NCBI GenBank assembly: GCA_038230035.1
Contig: JBBRNX010000018.1
Location: 11,660-75,659 of the forward strand
Length of the DNA stretch: 64,000 nucleotides
Direction: 5' to 3'
From: Gaiella sp038230035
Lineage (GTDB): Bacteria > Actinomycetota > Thermoleophilia > Gaiellales > Gaiellaceae
Below are positions 16,820 through 25,983 of this stretch, in pieces. A program made the translations under genes and the position numbers. Position 1 is the stretch's first letter. Every line of letters starts with the position of its first letter. Under the pieces are notes generated by a model. That model was given only the letters and a program-made list of their open reading frames with translations, was not told where the DNA came from and searched no databases.

Positions 16820-18805
16820 ATGCGCACAACGCTGAAGAGTCGACTCGGTCGCAGTACCGATCCAAACGGTGCCGAGACCAATGGCAACGGGAGCGGCGTG
16901 TTTCCGCCTGCCCCTGCGTCGCCCATCACGATCTATCGCCAGCCCGAGCCGCCGCCGCGTCGGCGCGGCTCGCTGGCGCTGAAGATCCTCGGCTGGGCGG
17001 CCGTCGTCCTCGTGATGTGCGTCGCCGGCGTCGGCGGAGGTTACTACCTCTACCTCCACGAGTCGGTCAAGGCGGTGAACGCAAAGTCGATCGCGGTCAA
17101 GAAGGCGCGGCGACTCCTCCATATTCCGGTTGCGGGGCAGCCGGCAACGGCGATGGTGATCGGCTACGACCACCGCGTCAGCGATGGCAAGGGCGCTCCG
17201 TCGCGTTCCGACACGATCATGCTGATCCGCGCCGATCCCCGGACGAACACGATCGCGCTCATGTCGTTCCCTCGCGACTTGAGGGTCGACATCCACTGCC
17301 CCGGCAAGTCGTCGTTCACGTCGAAGATCAATGCGGCGTACGCCTACTGCGGCCCGCAGGGGACGCTCGCGACGGTCAAGGCGCTAACGGGTCTCGACAT
17401 CAACTACCTGATCACGGTCAACTTCCGTGGCTTCATGCAGATCGTCGACAAGCTCGGCGGCGTCTACATCGACGTCGACCGTCGCTATCTCAACACCCAC
17501 AGCGGCCCGAGCGGGTATGCGACGATCGATCTCCAGCCTGGGTATCAGCTCCTGAGCGGCGGCAATGCGCTCGACTTCGTGCGCTTCCGGCACACCGACT
17601 CCGACCTCTATCGCGTCGCGCGGCAGCAGCTGTTCGTCAAAGCGATGAAGGATCGCGTCGGCTCCTCGATCTCGCTCAAGTTCCTGGCGTTGAAGCTGCC
17701 GCAGGTCGTGCACGCGATCACGAGCAATACCGAGGTCGCTCAGGGGGGCGGCAAGAGCATCGGCTTCAGCACAGTTATGTCGTACGCGTTCTTCGCCTAC
17801 GGCCTGAAGCCGGGTCACGTCTTCCAGACGAAGATCGAAGGGCTCGAGGGCTCCGCCGACCTGACGACTGCACAGCAGAACGTCGACACCGCTGTCCAGG
17901 AGTTCATCCACCCGGACGTCCAGTCGCCGAACAAGGCGACAGCCGTCGCGCTTGGCGAGAAGCCAAAGGTGAAGGCGCCCCCGGCGAACCAGACCACCAT
18001 TACCGTTCTCAACGGGAACGGGGTCGCGGGCTCGGCCTCGACGGCGGGCGCGCTCCTGAGCCGGCGCAGCTACCCGATCTTGACCCCGCCGAGCGGGGTC
18101 GCGGCCAACGCTCCTGCGATCGGCGGCACCAAGCAGTTCGGCTTCTTCCGCTCCAAGGTCTACTTCGACCCGAAGCAGCGCGGTGGGCGTCCGGCAGCGC
18201 GGCTCGTCGCGAACCTGTTCGGCTCTGCGGATATCGCGCCGGCACCGGGCGCGATCCGCCAGCTCAGCAGCGGCGCCATGCTCGTCGTCGTTGTCGGTCA
18301 GACGTTCCACAGCACACTGGCGCCTGCGCCGATCGACCAGACGCCGAAGCGGACACCTGCCGTTGTTCTGCCGGGAACGGGCGGATCCATCGATCTGCTC
18401 CGGCCGCTGCAGAGGAAGGTGCCCTTCCGGCTGATGGCCCCGACCGTCGTCGAGAGCTCGTCGTTCGTCGATCACGAGCGTCCGGTGCGGTTCTACTGGA
18501 TCAACGGGCGCGGTCATGACAAGGCCGTGCGGATCGTCTACCGGCTCGGCGGCGGCAACAAGTACTGGGGGATCGAGGAGACGACCTGGAACAACGCGCC
18601 GATCCTGAGCGACCGGAACTTCCACCGCTCGCTCAACGGCCGTCGCTTCGACCTCTACTACAACGGACCGCACCTGCACATGGTCGTCTTGCGACGGGGG
18701 GCAGCGAGCTACTGGGTCGTCAACACGCTCCTCGACGAGCTCTCGAATGAGACGATGCTCGCGATCGCCAAGAGCCTGCGCCCCGTCAACCGCATCAAGC
18801 AGTAG
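16820..18805 (+). CDS. LytR-CpsA-Psr (LCP) family transferase with LytR_C domain
   Basis: A 661-residue membrane-anchored protein. A short cytoplasmic Pro-rich N-terminus and one transmembrane helix (ILGWAAVVLVMCVAGVGGGYYLY, ~57-79) precede the extracellular LCP domain (~110-370), with DTIMLIRADPRTNTIALMSF, PRDLRVDI, and the catalytic/lipid-binding arginines in DFVRFRHTDSDLYRVARQQ. A LytR_C domain follows (TTITVLNGNGVAGSASTAG, ~392-490). The final ~150 residues are an extra C-terminal region (ESSSFVDHERPVRFYWINGR...) not normally seen. LCP enzymes attach polymers from lipid-linked precursors to peptidoglycan. It is followed by ugd and a nucleotidyltransferase, consistent with envelope polysaccharide attachment. 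Confidence 0.9.
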   Translation: MRTTLKSRLGRSTDPNGAETNGNGSGVFPPAPASPITIYRQPEPPPRRRGSLALKILGWAAVVLVMCVAGVGGGYYLYLHESVKAVNAKSIAVKKARRLLHIPVAGQPATAMVIGYDHRVSDGKGAPSRSDTIMLIRADPRTNTIALMSFPRDLRVDIHCPGKSSFTSKINAAYAYCGPQGTLATVKALTGLDINYLITVNFRGFMQIVDKLGGVYIDVDRRYLNTHSGPSGYATIDLQPGYQLLSGGNALDFVRFRHTDSDLYRVARQQLFVKAMKDRVGSSISLKFLALKLPQVVHAITSNTEVAQGGGKSIGFSTVMSYAFFAYGLKPGHVFQTKIEGLEGSADLTTAQQNVDTAVQEFIHPDVQSPNKATAVALGEKPKVKAPPANQTTITVLNGNGVAGSASTAGALLSRRSYPILTPPSGVAANAPAIGGTKQFGFFRSKVYFDPKQRGGRPAARLVANLFGSADIAPAPGAIRQLSSGAMLVVVVGQTFHSTLAPAPIDQTPKRTPAVVLPGTGGSIDLLRPLQRKVPFRLMAPTVVESSSFVDHERPVRFYWINGRGHDKAVRIVYRLGGGNKYWGIEETTWNNAPILSDRNFHRSLNGRRFDLYYNGPHLHMVVLRRGAASYWVVNTLLDELSNETMLAIAKSLRPVNRIKQ

Positions 18806-18816
18806 GTTTCGCGCCC

Positions 18817-20106
18817 GTGTCCAGAATTGCGGTCTTTGGCGCCGGCTACGTCGGTCTCGTCACCGGGGCGGCGTTCGCGGATCTGGGGCATGAGGTCGTC
18901 GTGCGGGACGTGCTCGCTGACCGGATCGAGGCACTCCGCGCCGGCAAGATCCCGATCCACGAGCCGGGGCTCGACGAGCTGCTCCGGCGGGCCGGTAACC
19001 GCCTGCGCTTTACGACCGATGTCGCCGAGGCAATCGACGGCGCCGAGTTCGTGTACGTCGCGGTCGGGACGCCGCCGACCTACTCGGGCGACGCAGACCT
19101 CTCGGCTGTCTGGACGGTCGTCGACGAGCTGCCGCCCGATACGGGTGACGCCGTCGTCGTGATGAAGAGCACGGTCCCAGTGGGAACCGGCGCGAAGGTG
19201 CGCTCGCGGCTCGACGGGCACGGCCTCGGCCACGTCGGGTATGCGTCGAATCCCGAGTTCACGGCCGAGGGCACCGCCGTGCATGACTTCATGCACCCGG
19301 ATCGGATCGTGATTGGCGCCTTCCGTGAGCAGGACGCCGATGCCGTTGCCGCACTCCACGCCGGAATCGACGCGCCGATCCTCCGTTGTGATGTCGCCTC
19401 TGCGGAGATGATCAAGCTGGCAGCGAACGCAGCGCTCATGACCCGAATCTCGTTCATCAACGAAATTGCGAACGTCTGTGAGGCGACCGGCGCCGACGTC
19501 GTCAAGGTCGCCGAAGGGGTGGGGCTGGACCACCGCATCGGCAAGAGCTTCCTGCGCGCCGGAATCGGCTACGGCGGATCGTGCTTCCCGAAGGACTCGC
19601 TCGCTCTGAAGCAGCTGGCCGCGAACTCCGGCTACCACTTCCAGCTGTTGAACGCCGTCATCGAAGTGAACGAGCTGCAGAAGCGGCGGGTGGTCGCGAA
19701 GCTCGAGCGGCATCTCGGCTCGCTGAGCGGCAAGACTGTGGCGCTCCTCGGCCTCGCCTTCAAGGCACACACCGACGACATGCGCGAAGCCCCATCCATT
19801 GTTCTTGCCGGTCGCCTTCTGTCGGAAGGCGCGCACGTCCGCGCCTGGGATCCGGTCGCGGACGGCAGCGGGCTCGCCGGTGTCGAGATCGCGGCCACTC
19901 CCGAGACTGCGCTGGCGGGAGCCGATGCGGTCGTCATCGTCACCGAGTGGCCGCAGGTCGGCGAGATCGACTGGTCGGCAGCGGGCGCGTCGATGCGACG
20001 CGCGGTGCTGATCGACGGTCGCAACATGCTCGACCCGGACAGCTTGCGCGCCGCGGGCTTCACCTACGAAGGCATAGGCCGTGCCGCGTCCGAGGCCGTG
20101 AACTGA
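18817..20106 (+). CDS. ugd: UDP-glucose 6-dehydrogenase
   Basis: A 429-residue enzyme oxidising UDP-glucose to UDP-glucuronate with two NAD+. It has the N-terminal Rossmann motif IAVFGAGYVGLVTGAAFADL, EPGLDELL, VAVGTPP, STVPVGTG, ASNPEFTAEGTAVHDF, the catalytic cysteine C256 in GYGGSCFPKD, and the C-terminal NAD-fold LLGLAFKAHTDDMREAPS. Length is typical. Start is the GTG at 18817. It lies 11 bases after the LCP gene and its TGA overlaps the next ATG, so this is one operon. Confidence 0.95.
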   Translation: MSRIAVFGAGYVGLVTGAAFADLGHEVVVRDVLADRIEALRAGKIPIHEPGLDELLRRAGNRLRFTTDVAEAIDGAEFVYVAVGTPPTYSGDADLSAVWTVVDELPPDTGDAVVVMKSTVPVGTGAKVRSRLDGHGLGHVGYASNPEFTAEGTAVHDFMHPDRIVIGAFREQDADAVAALHAGIDAPILRCDVASAEMIKLAANAALMTRISFINEIANVCEATGADVVKVAEGVGLDHRIGKSFLRAGIGYGGSCFPKDSLALKQLAANSGYHFQLLNAVIEVNELQKRRVVAKLERHLGSLSGKTVALLGLAFKAHTDDMREAPSIVLAGRLLSEGAHVRAWDPVADGSGLAGVEIAATPETALAGADAVVIVTEWPQVGEIDWSAAGASMRRAVLIDGRNMLDPDSLRAAGFTYEGIGRAASEAVN

Positions 20107-20801
20107 TGGAAGCGATCATCCTCGCGGGCGGCAAGGCCGAGCGGCTCGGCGATGCGAGCCAGGGCAAGCCGAAGGCGCTCGTCCCGATTGCCGGGAAGCC
20201 GCTGGCCGCGTATCAGGTTGGACGACTTCGCGGCGTAGGTGTGGAGCGTGTGATTGTGAGTTGTGCCGCGGGCCAGGAGGATCTCTTCCGCAGCGAGCTG
20301 GCCGGGCTCGGCTGCGAGATCGTGGCTGCCGGCGAGCCGGAGCGGCTCGGTCGTGGCGGCGGCATCCGCTTCGCCGCACAGCTACGCATCGAGGACGGCG
20401 AGTGCTTTGCCCTCAACGGCGACGAACTGCTCGACGTTGATCTCGCGGGCCTGCTGGCGCGACACCGGAAGACCGGCTCCGCTGCGACGATCACCGTGGC
20501 GCAGCCATCGTCTCCGTTCGGCGTCGTGGAGGTGACCGACGACGACCTCGTGGTGGGCTTCGGCGAGGGTGGGCGTGTCCCGTACTGGGTGAACTGCGGC
20601 GTCTACGTTCTCGGCGCGGAGGCGTTGGCCCGATTCCCCGAACGAGGCGATCACGAGTCTTCGACGTTCCCCGAGCTCGCGAGCGAGGGAAAGCTCGGCG
20701 CGTTCCGCCACGACGGTCTGTGGCTGACCGTGAACACCCCCAAGGACCTTCGGACGGCGGAGGATCACGTCACCGAGCATCCGGAATGGCTCGGGCGATG
20801 A
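20106..20801 (+). CDS. Sugar nucleotidyltransferase
   Basis: A 231-residue nucleotidyltransferase of the NTP_transferase family. The N-terminal signature AIILAGGKAERLG...GKPKALVPIAGKPL binds NTP and phosphate; CFALNGDELLDVDL carries the metal-binding aspartate, and VNCGVYVLGAEAL follows. It lacks the long C-terminal beta-helix of GlmU-type enzymes. The ATG at 20106 overlaps the ugd stop, and the frame is merely open upstream. It probably makes an NDP-hexose (GDP-mannose-like), given the mannose-6-phosphate-isomerase-type cupin behind it; specificity is inferred. Confidence 0.85.
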   Translation: MEAIILAGGKAERLGDASQGKPKALVPIAGKPLAAYQVGRLRGVGVERVIVSCAAGQEDLFRSELAGLGCEIVAAGEPERLGRGGGIRFAAQLRIEDGECFALNGDELLDVDLAGLLARHRKTGSAATITVAQPSSPFGVVEVTDDDLVVGFGEGGRVPYWVNCGVYVLGAEALARFPERGDHESSTFPELASEGKLGAFRHDGLWLTVNTPKDLRTAEDHVTEHPEWLGR

Positions 20802-21187
20802 CTGCCAAGTCGCCGTTCTCGTTCGAAGCGCGTCGTGTCGAGAAGCCGTGGGGCTACGAGCTGATCTGGGCCGATACGGAGCGCTACGTCGGCAAGCTGC
20901 TCTTCGTCCGTGCCGGACAGGCTTTGAGCCTTCAGTACCACGAGCGAAAGGACGAGGCCTGGCTGATCCAGGGCGGGCGGGCAACGCTCGAGCTCGGCAC
21001 CGTCGGCGATGCAAGCTCGATGCACACGGTCGAGATCGCCGAAGGCGATGCGTTCCGCTACCGGCCGGGGACGGTGCACCGGATCACCGCACTCGACGAC
21101 ACGACGATCCTCGAGGTTTCGACGCCGGATCTCGACGACGTGGTTCGGCTCGAAGACCGGTACGGCCGGCCCGAGCGCGACGCCTGA
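20798..21187 (+). CDS. Cupin protein, mannose-6-phosphate isomerase type II-like
   Basis: A 129-residue single cupin domain. The N-terminal RRVEKPWGYELIW is the signature of the C-terminal domain of bifunctional mannose-1-phosphate guanylyltransferase/isomerase and similar cupins. Metal ligands are in LQYHERKDEAWLIQGG (His/Glu) and YRPGTVHRI (His). It likely isomerises or binds a sugar phosphate. The ATG at 20798 forms ATGA with the stop of the nucleotidyltransferase, supporting a joint role in nucleotide-sugar supply for the envelope. Confidence 0.8.
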   Translation: MTAKSPFSFEARRVEKPWGYELIWADTERYVGKLLFVRAGQALSLQYHERKDEAWLIQGGRATLELGTVGDASSMHTVEIAEGDAFRYRPGTVHRITALDDTTILEVSTPDLDDVVRLEDRYGRPERDA

Positions 21188-21200
21188 CCTCACCCGTTTT

Positions 21201-21212
21201 CCTCAATTGAGG
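21201..21212. promoter_or_regulatory. Perfect 12-bp palindrome upstream of the GGDEF-EAL gene
   Basis: CCTCAATTGAGG is fully symmetric and lies 28 bases before the ATG at 21241, in the only gap between the sugar operon and this signalling gene. It may be an operator. No -10 with good spacing was found. Confidence 0.35.
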
Positions 21213-21240
21213 GACGGTTTCTGCCGATAGCGACGCCGTG

Positions 21241-24200
21241 ATGCTGCGTCCGGTGGGATACGCCGCAACGGCGGCTGCCGCAATGGCCCTCTTGGTCGCA
21301 CCGCTGCTCGTCCGAGGACAGCGGCTGGGCATTCCCGCGCTGACGACCGGCGTTGGATTGGCTGCCGCGATGTGTGTCGTGATCGGGCTGAGGATCCATA
21401 GCTCGCTGGAAAGACGGCCGTGGTTGCTCATCAGCTGCGCCGCGGGAGTCATGGGGCTCGGCGGAGCAGTCCGCCTGGTGTACGCAGTGCGCGGCGGTTC
21501 CACGCTGCCGTTCTCCGTGCGAGACCTTGTTGCAACTGTGGCGTATCCGATTCTCGGTTTTGCGGTGTTCTCGCTCGCGGGTCGTAGGACCGCGCGGCGA
21601 GACTGGGCGGGCGTGATCGACGCCGTGTTGATCACTGTCGGCGCGGGCGTCATGTCCTGGGTCTTCATCGTGACGCCGATCTGGGATCGGAAACTGACGC
21701 TGGCGCACGGGATCGCGCTCGCTCACCCGGTCGCGACCGTCGCCTTGATTGCGTTGGCGATCCGGTTCATCGTCACCGACGGGGTCGGCGGACGCTCGTA
21801 CGTCCTTCTGGCGGGTGGGGCCGCGCTGCTCGTGGCCTCCGACACCCTCGACGCTCTGGGGTCGATCCGCGGCTGGTTCCCCGTCGGGCTCGTGTTCAAC
21901 TCGTTCGGGCTGCTCGCAGTCGCGCTCATCGGCAGCGCGGCACTCGACCCGAACATGGCCCGACTGACCGAGATGACCGACGATCCAAGGCCAGGCCTTT
22001 CACGGCGACGCCTTGCGCTTCTGGCCCTTGCGGTGCCGGTTGCCCCGGCAATCGTTGCGGTCCGCGCTCTCAGCCCGGCGGCACCGACCACACTGCTCGC
22101 CGTTCTCGCGGCGATCGGGGTCGGCGCGCTTGCGATTGCACGAACGGTTGCGCTCGTCGCTGGCTATGAACGGGCCTTGCGGTTAGAGCATCTGCTCCGC
22201 GAAGGCTCACCCCGGCTGGTCGTCGCGCGAACGCGGGAGGAGATCGCCGCTGTCGCAGCCGAGCTCGCCACGGAGCTCGTCGGCGGTACGCGGGAGGCAT
22301 TCGTCGACTTCAGCCTCGGGGCTTCTCCACCGAGCGACGTCAAAGACGTGCTCGTTCTCGGTGGCGGAGAGACGGGCAGCTGGCTCCGCGGCGAGTACCG
22401 TCAGTCCGGCGTCCTCGGAAGGGTCGGGAGCGCCAGAACACTTGTCTTCCCGATCGTCGTCCGAGGTCGACCTGCCGCGATTCTGCGCGTCGCGGCACGC
22501 CGCTCACCGTCGGCGTCCCTCCGTGGCGCGCTCCTGACTCTCGTCACCCAGGTGTCGGCTGCTCTCGAGGGCGCGGACCGGGCTGACGATATTCTCGAAC
22601 GGCGCAGCGAAGCCAGATTCCGTTCACTGGTCCAGAACTCGAAAGACCTGATCGCCGTGATCGAGCCCGATCTTACGATCCGCTTCGCGACGCCGTCCGC
22701 GAGCTCGATGCTCGGCTTCGGCCCGGACGAGTTGGTCGGGACTCGCCTCGATGCTCTGCTCCATCCGGATGAGTACGAGAGAACTACGACGCTTGTCCGG
22801 GAGCAGGCGACGATGCCCGGTAGCAGCGAGCTCGAGTTTCAATTGCGGCAGCGGGATGGCACCTGGCGTACCGTCGAAGGCGCGATCGCCAACCTCCGCG
22901 ACGACCTCTCGGTTCGGGGATTGGTCCTGACCGCGCACGACGTCACCGAACGCCGCATCCTCGAGACCGAGCTCGCCCGGCAGGCGTTCCACGACTCGCT
23001 CACCGGACTGCCGAACCGTGCCCTCTTCTCCGACCGCGTTACCCACGCACTCGAGCGCCTCGGTCGCACGACCAGGAGCGTCGCGGTGCTGTTCATCGAC
23101 GTCGACGACTTCAAGACCGTCAACGACAGCCTCGGCCATTCGACCGGCGACGACCTTCTCGTCGCGCTCGGCGGCCGTCTTCGCGGCTGCCTGCGGGCCG
23201 CTGACACAGGAGCACGACTCGGCGGCGACGAGTTCGGCGTCCTGCTCGAGGACGTCAGTGGTGTCGACGCTGCCGTCGAGGTTGCCGAGAGGATCCTCGA
23301 GGCGCTTAGCCGACCGGTCGTCCTCAGCAACTCGGAGCTGCTTGTGCGGGCGAGCATCGGCATCGTCATCGGACGTGCTGGGCAGTCCTCGGGCGATCTA
23401 CTGCGGAATGCCGACGTCGCTATGTACAAGGGGAAGCAGCAAGGCGGCAACCGGTACGAGGTTTTCGAACCGGCGATGCACGCGGCGGCGCTCGCCCGGC
23501 TCGAGCTGAAGGCCGACCTCGCGCGGGCGCTACCGAACGGCGAGTTCCACCTCGTGTATCAGCCGATCGTCGAGCTCGGCGACGGCGCGGTCGTCGGTCT
23601 CGAGGCGCTGGCGCGCTGGACGCATCCCACGCGTGGCGCGATCTCCCCGGTCGAGTTCATTCCGCTCGCCGAGGAGACGGGGCTGATCCCGGAGATCGGT
23701 CGCTGGGCGCTCGGGGAAGCGTGCGAGCAGGCTGTTGCGTGGCAGGCGTCGCTTCCGCCAACCAAGCGCCTCTCGATCAGCGTCAACCTCGCCGGCCGGC
23801 AGCTCCAGAGCTCGACGCTCATCGGCGAGGTGACGGAGGTCATCGAACGAACTGGGATCGACCCGCACGACCTGATGCTCGAGATCACGGAGAGCACACT
23901 GATGGACGAGGTCGAGCTCGTGGCCACGCGCTTGACCGAGCTGAAGCGTCTCGGCGTCCAGATCGCCGTCGACGACTTCGGAACAGGATTCTCGTCGCTC
24001 AGCTACCTGCAGCGCTTCCCGGTCGACGTGTTGAAGATTGCGAAGGAGTTCGTCGACGAGATCACGGCGGAGCAGCGCGACGTGCCGCTGGTGGAGGCCG
24101 TGATCAAGATCGCCGGCTCGCTCGATCTGCGTACGGTTGCTGAGGGCATCGAGGGCGAGGAGCAACGCGTGCGCCTGCGAGAGCTCGGCTGCATGCGCGG

Positions 24201-24282
24201 CCAGGGGTACCTGTTTGCCAAGCCGATGCTGGCCGAGGCCGTGCCCGACCTGCTGCGCGGGCAGCTTCGAGACGTCGCGTAG
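21241..24282 (+). CDS. Membrane-bound PAS-GGDEF-EAL cyclic-di-GMP signalling protein
   Basis: A 1013-residue protein (a GTG one codon upstream is an alternative start). The N-terminal ~310 residues form about eight to ten transmembrane helices. A GAF-like region (~325-450) and a PAS domain (~461-590, FRSLVQNSKDLIAVIEPDLT with HDVTERR at its end) follow. The GGDEF domain has an intact GGDEF at ~661-665 and an allosteric I-site RAAD five residues before it, so diguanylate cyclase activity with product inhibition is plausible. The EAL domain has EAL at ~788, plus ITEST, DDFGTGFSSLSYL and AEGIE, so phosphodiesterase residues are also intact. The net direction of activity cannot be told from sequence. 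Confidence 0.95.
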   Translation: MLRPVGYAATAAAAMALLVAPLLVRGQRLGIPALTTGVGLAAAMCVVIGLRIHSSLERRPWLLISCAAGVMGLGGAVRLVYAVRGGSTLPFSVRDLVATVAYPILGFAVFSLAGRRTARRDWAGVIDAVLITVGAGVMSWVFIVTPIWDRKLTLAHGIALAHPVATVALIALAIRFIVTDGVGGRSYVLLAGGAALLVASDTLDALGSIRGWFPVGLVFNSFGLLAVALIGSAALDPNMARLTEMTDDPRPGLSRRRLALLALAVPVAPAIVAVRALSPAAPTTLLAVLAAIGVGALAIARTVALVAGYERALRLEHLLREGSPRLVVARTREEIAAVAAELATELVGGTREAFVDFSLGASPPSDVKDVLVLGGGETGSWLRGEYRQSGVLGRVGSARTLVFPIVVRGRPAAILRVAARRSPSASLRGALLTLVTQVSAALEGADRADDILERRSEARFRSLVQNSKDLIAVIEPDLTIRFATPSASSMLGFGPDELVGTRLDALLHPDEYERTTTLVREQATMPGSSELEFQLRQRDGTWRTVEGAIANLRDDLSVRGLVLTAHDVTERRILETELARQAFHDSLTGLPNRALFSDRVTHALERLGRTTRSVAVLFIDVDDFKTVNDSLGHSTGDDLLVALGGRLRGCLRAADTGARLGGDEFGVLLEDVSGVDAAVEVAERILEALSRPVVLSNSELLVRASIGIVIGRAGQSSGDLLRNADVAMYKGKQQGGNRYEVFEPAMHAAALARLELKADLARALPNGEFHLVYQPIVELGDGAVVGLEALARWTHPTRGAISPVEFIPLAEETGLIPEIGRWALGEACEQAVAWQASLPPTKRLSISVNLAGRQLQSSTLIGEVTEVIERTGIDPHDLMLEITESTLMDEVELVATRLTELKRLGVQIAVDDFGTGFSSLSYLQRFPVDVLKIAKEFVDEITAEQRDVPLVEAVIKIAGSLDLRTVAEGIEGEEQRVRLRELGCMRGQGYLFAKPMLAEAVPDLLRGQLRDVA

Positions 24283-24300
24283 TACACATTGACACGACTG

Positions 24301-24309
24301 TGCTAAGTT
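24301..24309 (+). promoter_or_regulatory. Extended -10 element for the merR gene (leaderless)
   Basis: TGCTAAGTT is an extended -10 (TGN-TAAGTT) ending seven bases before the GTG at 24317. A TTGACA at 24289-24294 is only nine bases upstream and so cannot be its -35. Confidence 0.4.
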
Positions 24310-24316
24310 TTGCCGT

Positions 24317-24643
24317 GTGCCAGGGATCACCGTCGGAGAAGCAGCGGCGCGCACCGGTTGGTCGGCGCGGATGCTGCGCTACCTCGAGCACGTAGCCCTC
24401 GTCGTCCCGGAACGCACTCCTGCTGGATACCGACGTTACGGCACGCGTGAACTGAATCAGCTGCGCGCTCTCGCCGACTTGCGCCAGGTCTTCGGCGTCG
24501 AGCTTGTGGAGGTTGCGTTCGCGCTACGACTCCGGCGCGAGCCGGCACTCCGCGCCGCCGTCGACACCTGGCTTGCGGGAACCACGCCGACTGCCGCGCT
24601 CGAGTGGGAGCAACGCAAGCATGAGCGGCTGCTTGCAGCCTGA
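24317..24643 (+). CDS. Short MerR-family transcriptional regulator
   Basis: A 108-residue protein consisting almost only of the MerR winged-helix DNA-binding domain: ITVGEAAARTGWSARMLRYL, then the wing with PAGYRRYGTRELNQLRAL, and a short helix pair. The effector/dimerisation coiled coil is very short and there is no cysteine-based sensor, so the ligand is not a metal by the usual ligands. It lies 64 bases upstream of ahcY in the same direction, which suggests that it may control the SAM/SAH genes. Confidence 0.85.
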   Translation: MPGITVGEAAARTGWSARMLRYLEHVALVVPERTPAGYRRYGTRELNQLRALADLRQVFGVELVEVAFALRLRREPALRAAVDTWLAGTTPTAALEWEQRKHERLLAA

Positions 24644-24661
24644 GTTTCTCCAGCCCCTCTC

Positions 24662-24667
24662 TACACT
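24662..24667 (+). promoter_or_regulatory. Possible -10 element for ahcY
   Basis: TACACT lies 40 bases before the ahcY ATG. It would leave a ~34-base leader containing the Shine-Dalgarno AGGAGAAGGAAGG. The leader is too short for a SAH riboswitch. Confidence 0.3.
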
Positions 24668-24707
24668 GGCCGTGCCCTGACACTGACGCAGGAGAAGGAA
24701 GGACTTG

Positions 24708-25976
24708 ATGGCAACCACGAAACGCAACGATGTGAAGGATCTGGCTCTCGCGCCCGAGGGTGTCCGCAGGATCGACTGGGCCGACCGGCAGATGCCGGTC
24801 CTGCGCGCGATCCGGGAGCGATTCGAGACCGAGCAGCCGCTCGCCGGCTACCGCGTCTCGGCTTGCCTGCATGTGACGACCGAGACCGCGAATCTGATGC
24901 GTACGCTGAAGGCAGGCGGCGCCGATGTCGTCCTGTGCGCCTCGAACCCGCTTTCCACGCAGGACGACGTGGCTGCGGCCCTGGTCGACGAGTACGACAT
25001 CTCGACTTTTGCGATCAAGGGTGAGGACAACGACACCTACTACTCGCACATCGAAGCCGCTGTCGATCATCGACCGCACATCACGATGGACGACGGCGCC
25101 GACGTGATCGGCGTCCTCCACTCGCACCGCCGCGAGCAGCTCGGCGACGTGATTGCGGGAACGGAGGAGACAACGACGGGCGTCATCCGGTTGAAGGCAC
25201 TCGAGCGCGACGGCAAGCTCGGCTTCCCGGTCGTGGCTGTCAACGAGGCACGGACGAAGCACCTCTTCGACAACCGGTACGGCACGGGACAGTCGACGAT
25301 CGACGGGATCATCCGTGCGACCAACGTCTTGCTCGCCGGCCGGGCGATGGTCGTCGCGGGCTATGGCTGGTGCGGACGAGGCGTCGCGATGCGCGCAAAG
25401 GGTATGGGCGCTCATGTGATCGTCACGGAGGTCGATGCGATGAAGGCGATCGAGGCCGTGATGGACGGCTTCCAAGTGATGCCGATGGAGCAGGCGGCAC
25501 GCGTCGGGGACATTTTCGTGACTGCCACCGGCGACAAGTCGGTGATCGCGAAGCAGCACTTCGAGCTGATGAAGGACGGAGCGATTCTCGCGAACACGGG
25601 TCACTTCAATGTGGAGATCGACATCCCGTCGTTGCGAGGGCTGGCCAGCTCGACTCGGCAGGCTCGCGAGTTCGTCGAGGAGTTCACGCTCGCCGACGGG
25701 CGACACGTGTACCTGCTGGCGGACGGGCGTCTCGTCAACCTGTCAGCGGCCGAAGGGCATCCTGCGCAGGTAATGGACATGTCGTTCGCGAACCAGGCGC
25801 TCTCGGCGGAATGGGTCATCCAGAACGCCGCGTCGCTCGAGCGGACGGTGTACGTCGTGCCCAAGGAGATCGACGACGAGATCGCGCGCCTCAAGCTCGC
25901 CACGATGGGCGTCGACATCGACGAGCTCACCGAGGAGCAGGCGAAGTACCTCGCGAGCTGGGACGAGGGAACGTAG
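24708..25976 (+). CDS. ahcY: Adenosylhomocysteinase
   Basis: A 422-residue enzyme hydrolysing S-adenosylhomocysteine to adenosine and homocysteine, with bound NAD+. It shows CLHVTTETANLMRTLKAGGA, VDDGADV-type substrate contacts, ETTTGVIRLKAL, the catalytic lysine region NEARTKHLFDNRYGTGQS, the NAD motif VVAGYGWCGRGVAMRAKG, and NTGHFNVEID. Start: the ATG at 24708, preceded by a strong Shine-Dalgarno, is preferred over the TTG one codon earlier. It forms part of the methyl cycle with mtnA downstream, although a strong terminator separates them. Confidence 0.96.
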   Translation: MATTKRNDVKDLALAPEGVRRIDWADRQMPVLRAIRERFETEQPLAGYRVSACLHVTTETANLMRTLKAGGADVVLCASNPLSTQDDVAAALVDEYDISTFAIKGEDNDTYYSHIEAAVDHRPHITMDDGADVIGVLHSHRREQLGDVIAGTEETTTGVIRLKALERDGKLGFPVVAVNEARTKHLFDNRYGTGQSTIDGIIRATNVLLAGRAMVVAGYGWCGRGVAMRAKGMGAHVIVTEVDAMKAIEAVMDGFQVMPMEQAARVGDIFVTATGDKSVIAKQHFELMKDGAILANTGHFNVEIDIPSLRGLASSTRQAREFVEEFTLADGRHVYLLADGRLVNLSAAEGHPAQVMDMSFANQALSAEWVIQNAASLERTVYVVPKEIDDEIARLKLATMGVDIDELTEEQAKYLASWDEGT

Positions 25977-25983
25977 GGCGATA

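Noticed and set aside
24289..24294. TTGACA as the -35 of merR
   Set aside because: Only nine bases separate it from the TAAGTT -10; the spacing is incompatible with a normal promoter.
24644..24707. SAH riboswitch upstream of ahcY
   Set aside because: The gap is only 64 bases and the probable leader ~34 bases, too short for the known SAH aptamer.
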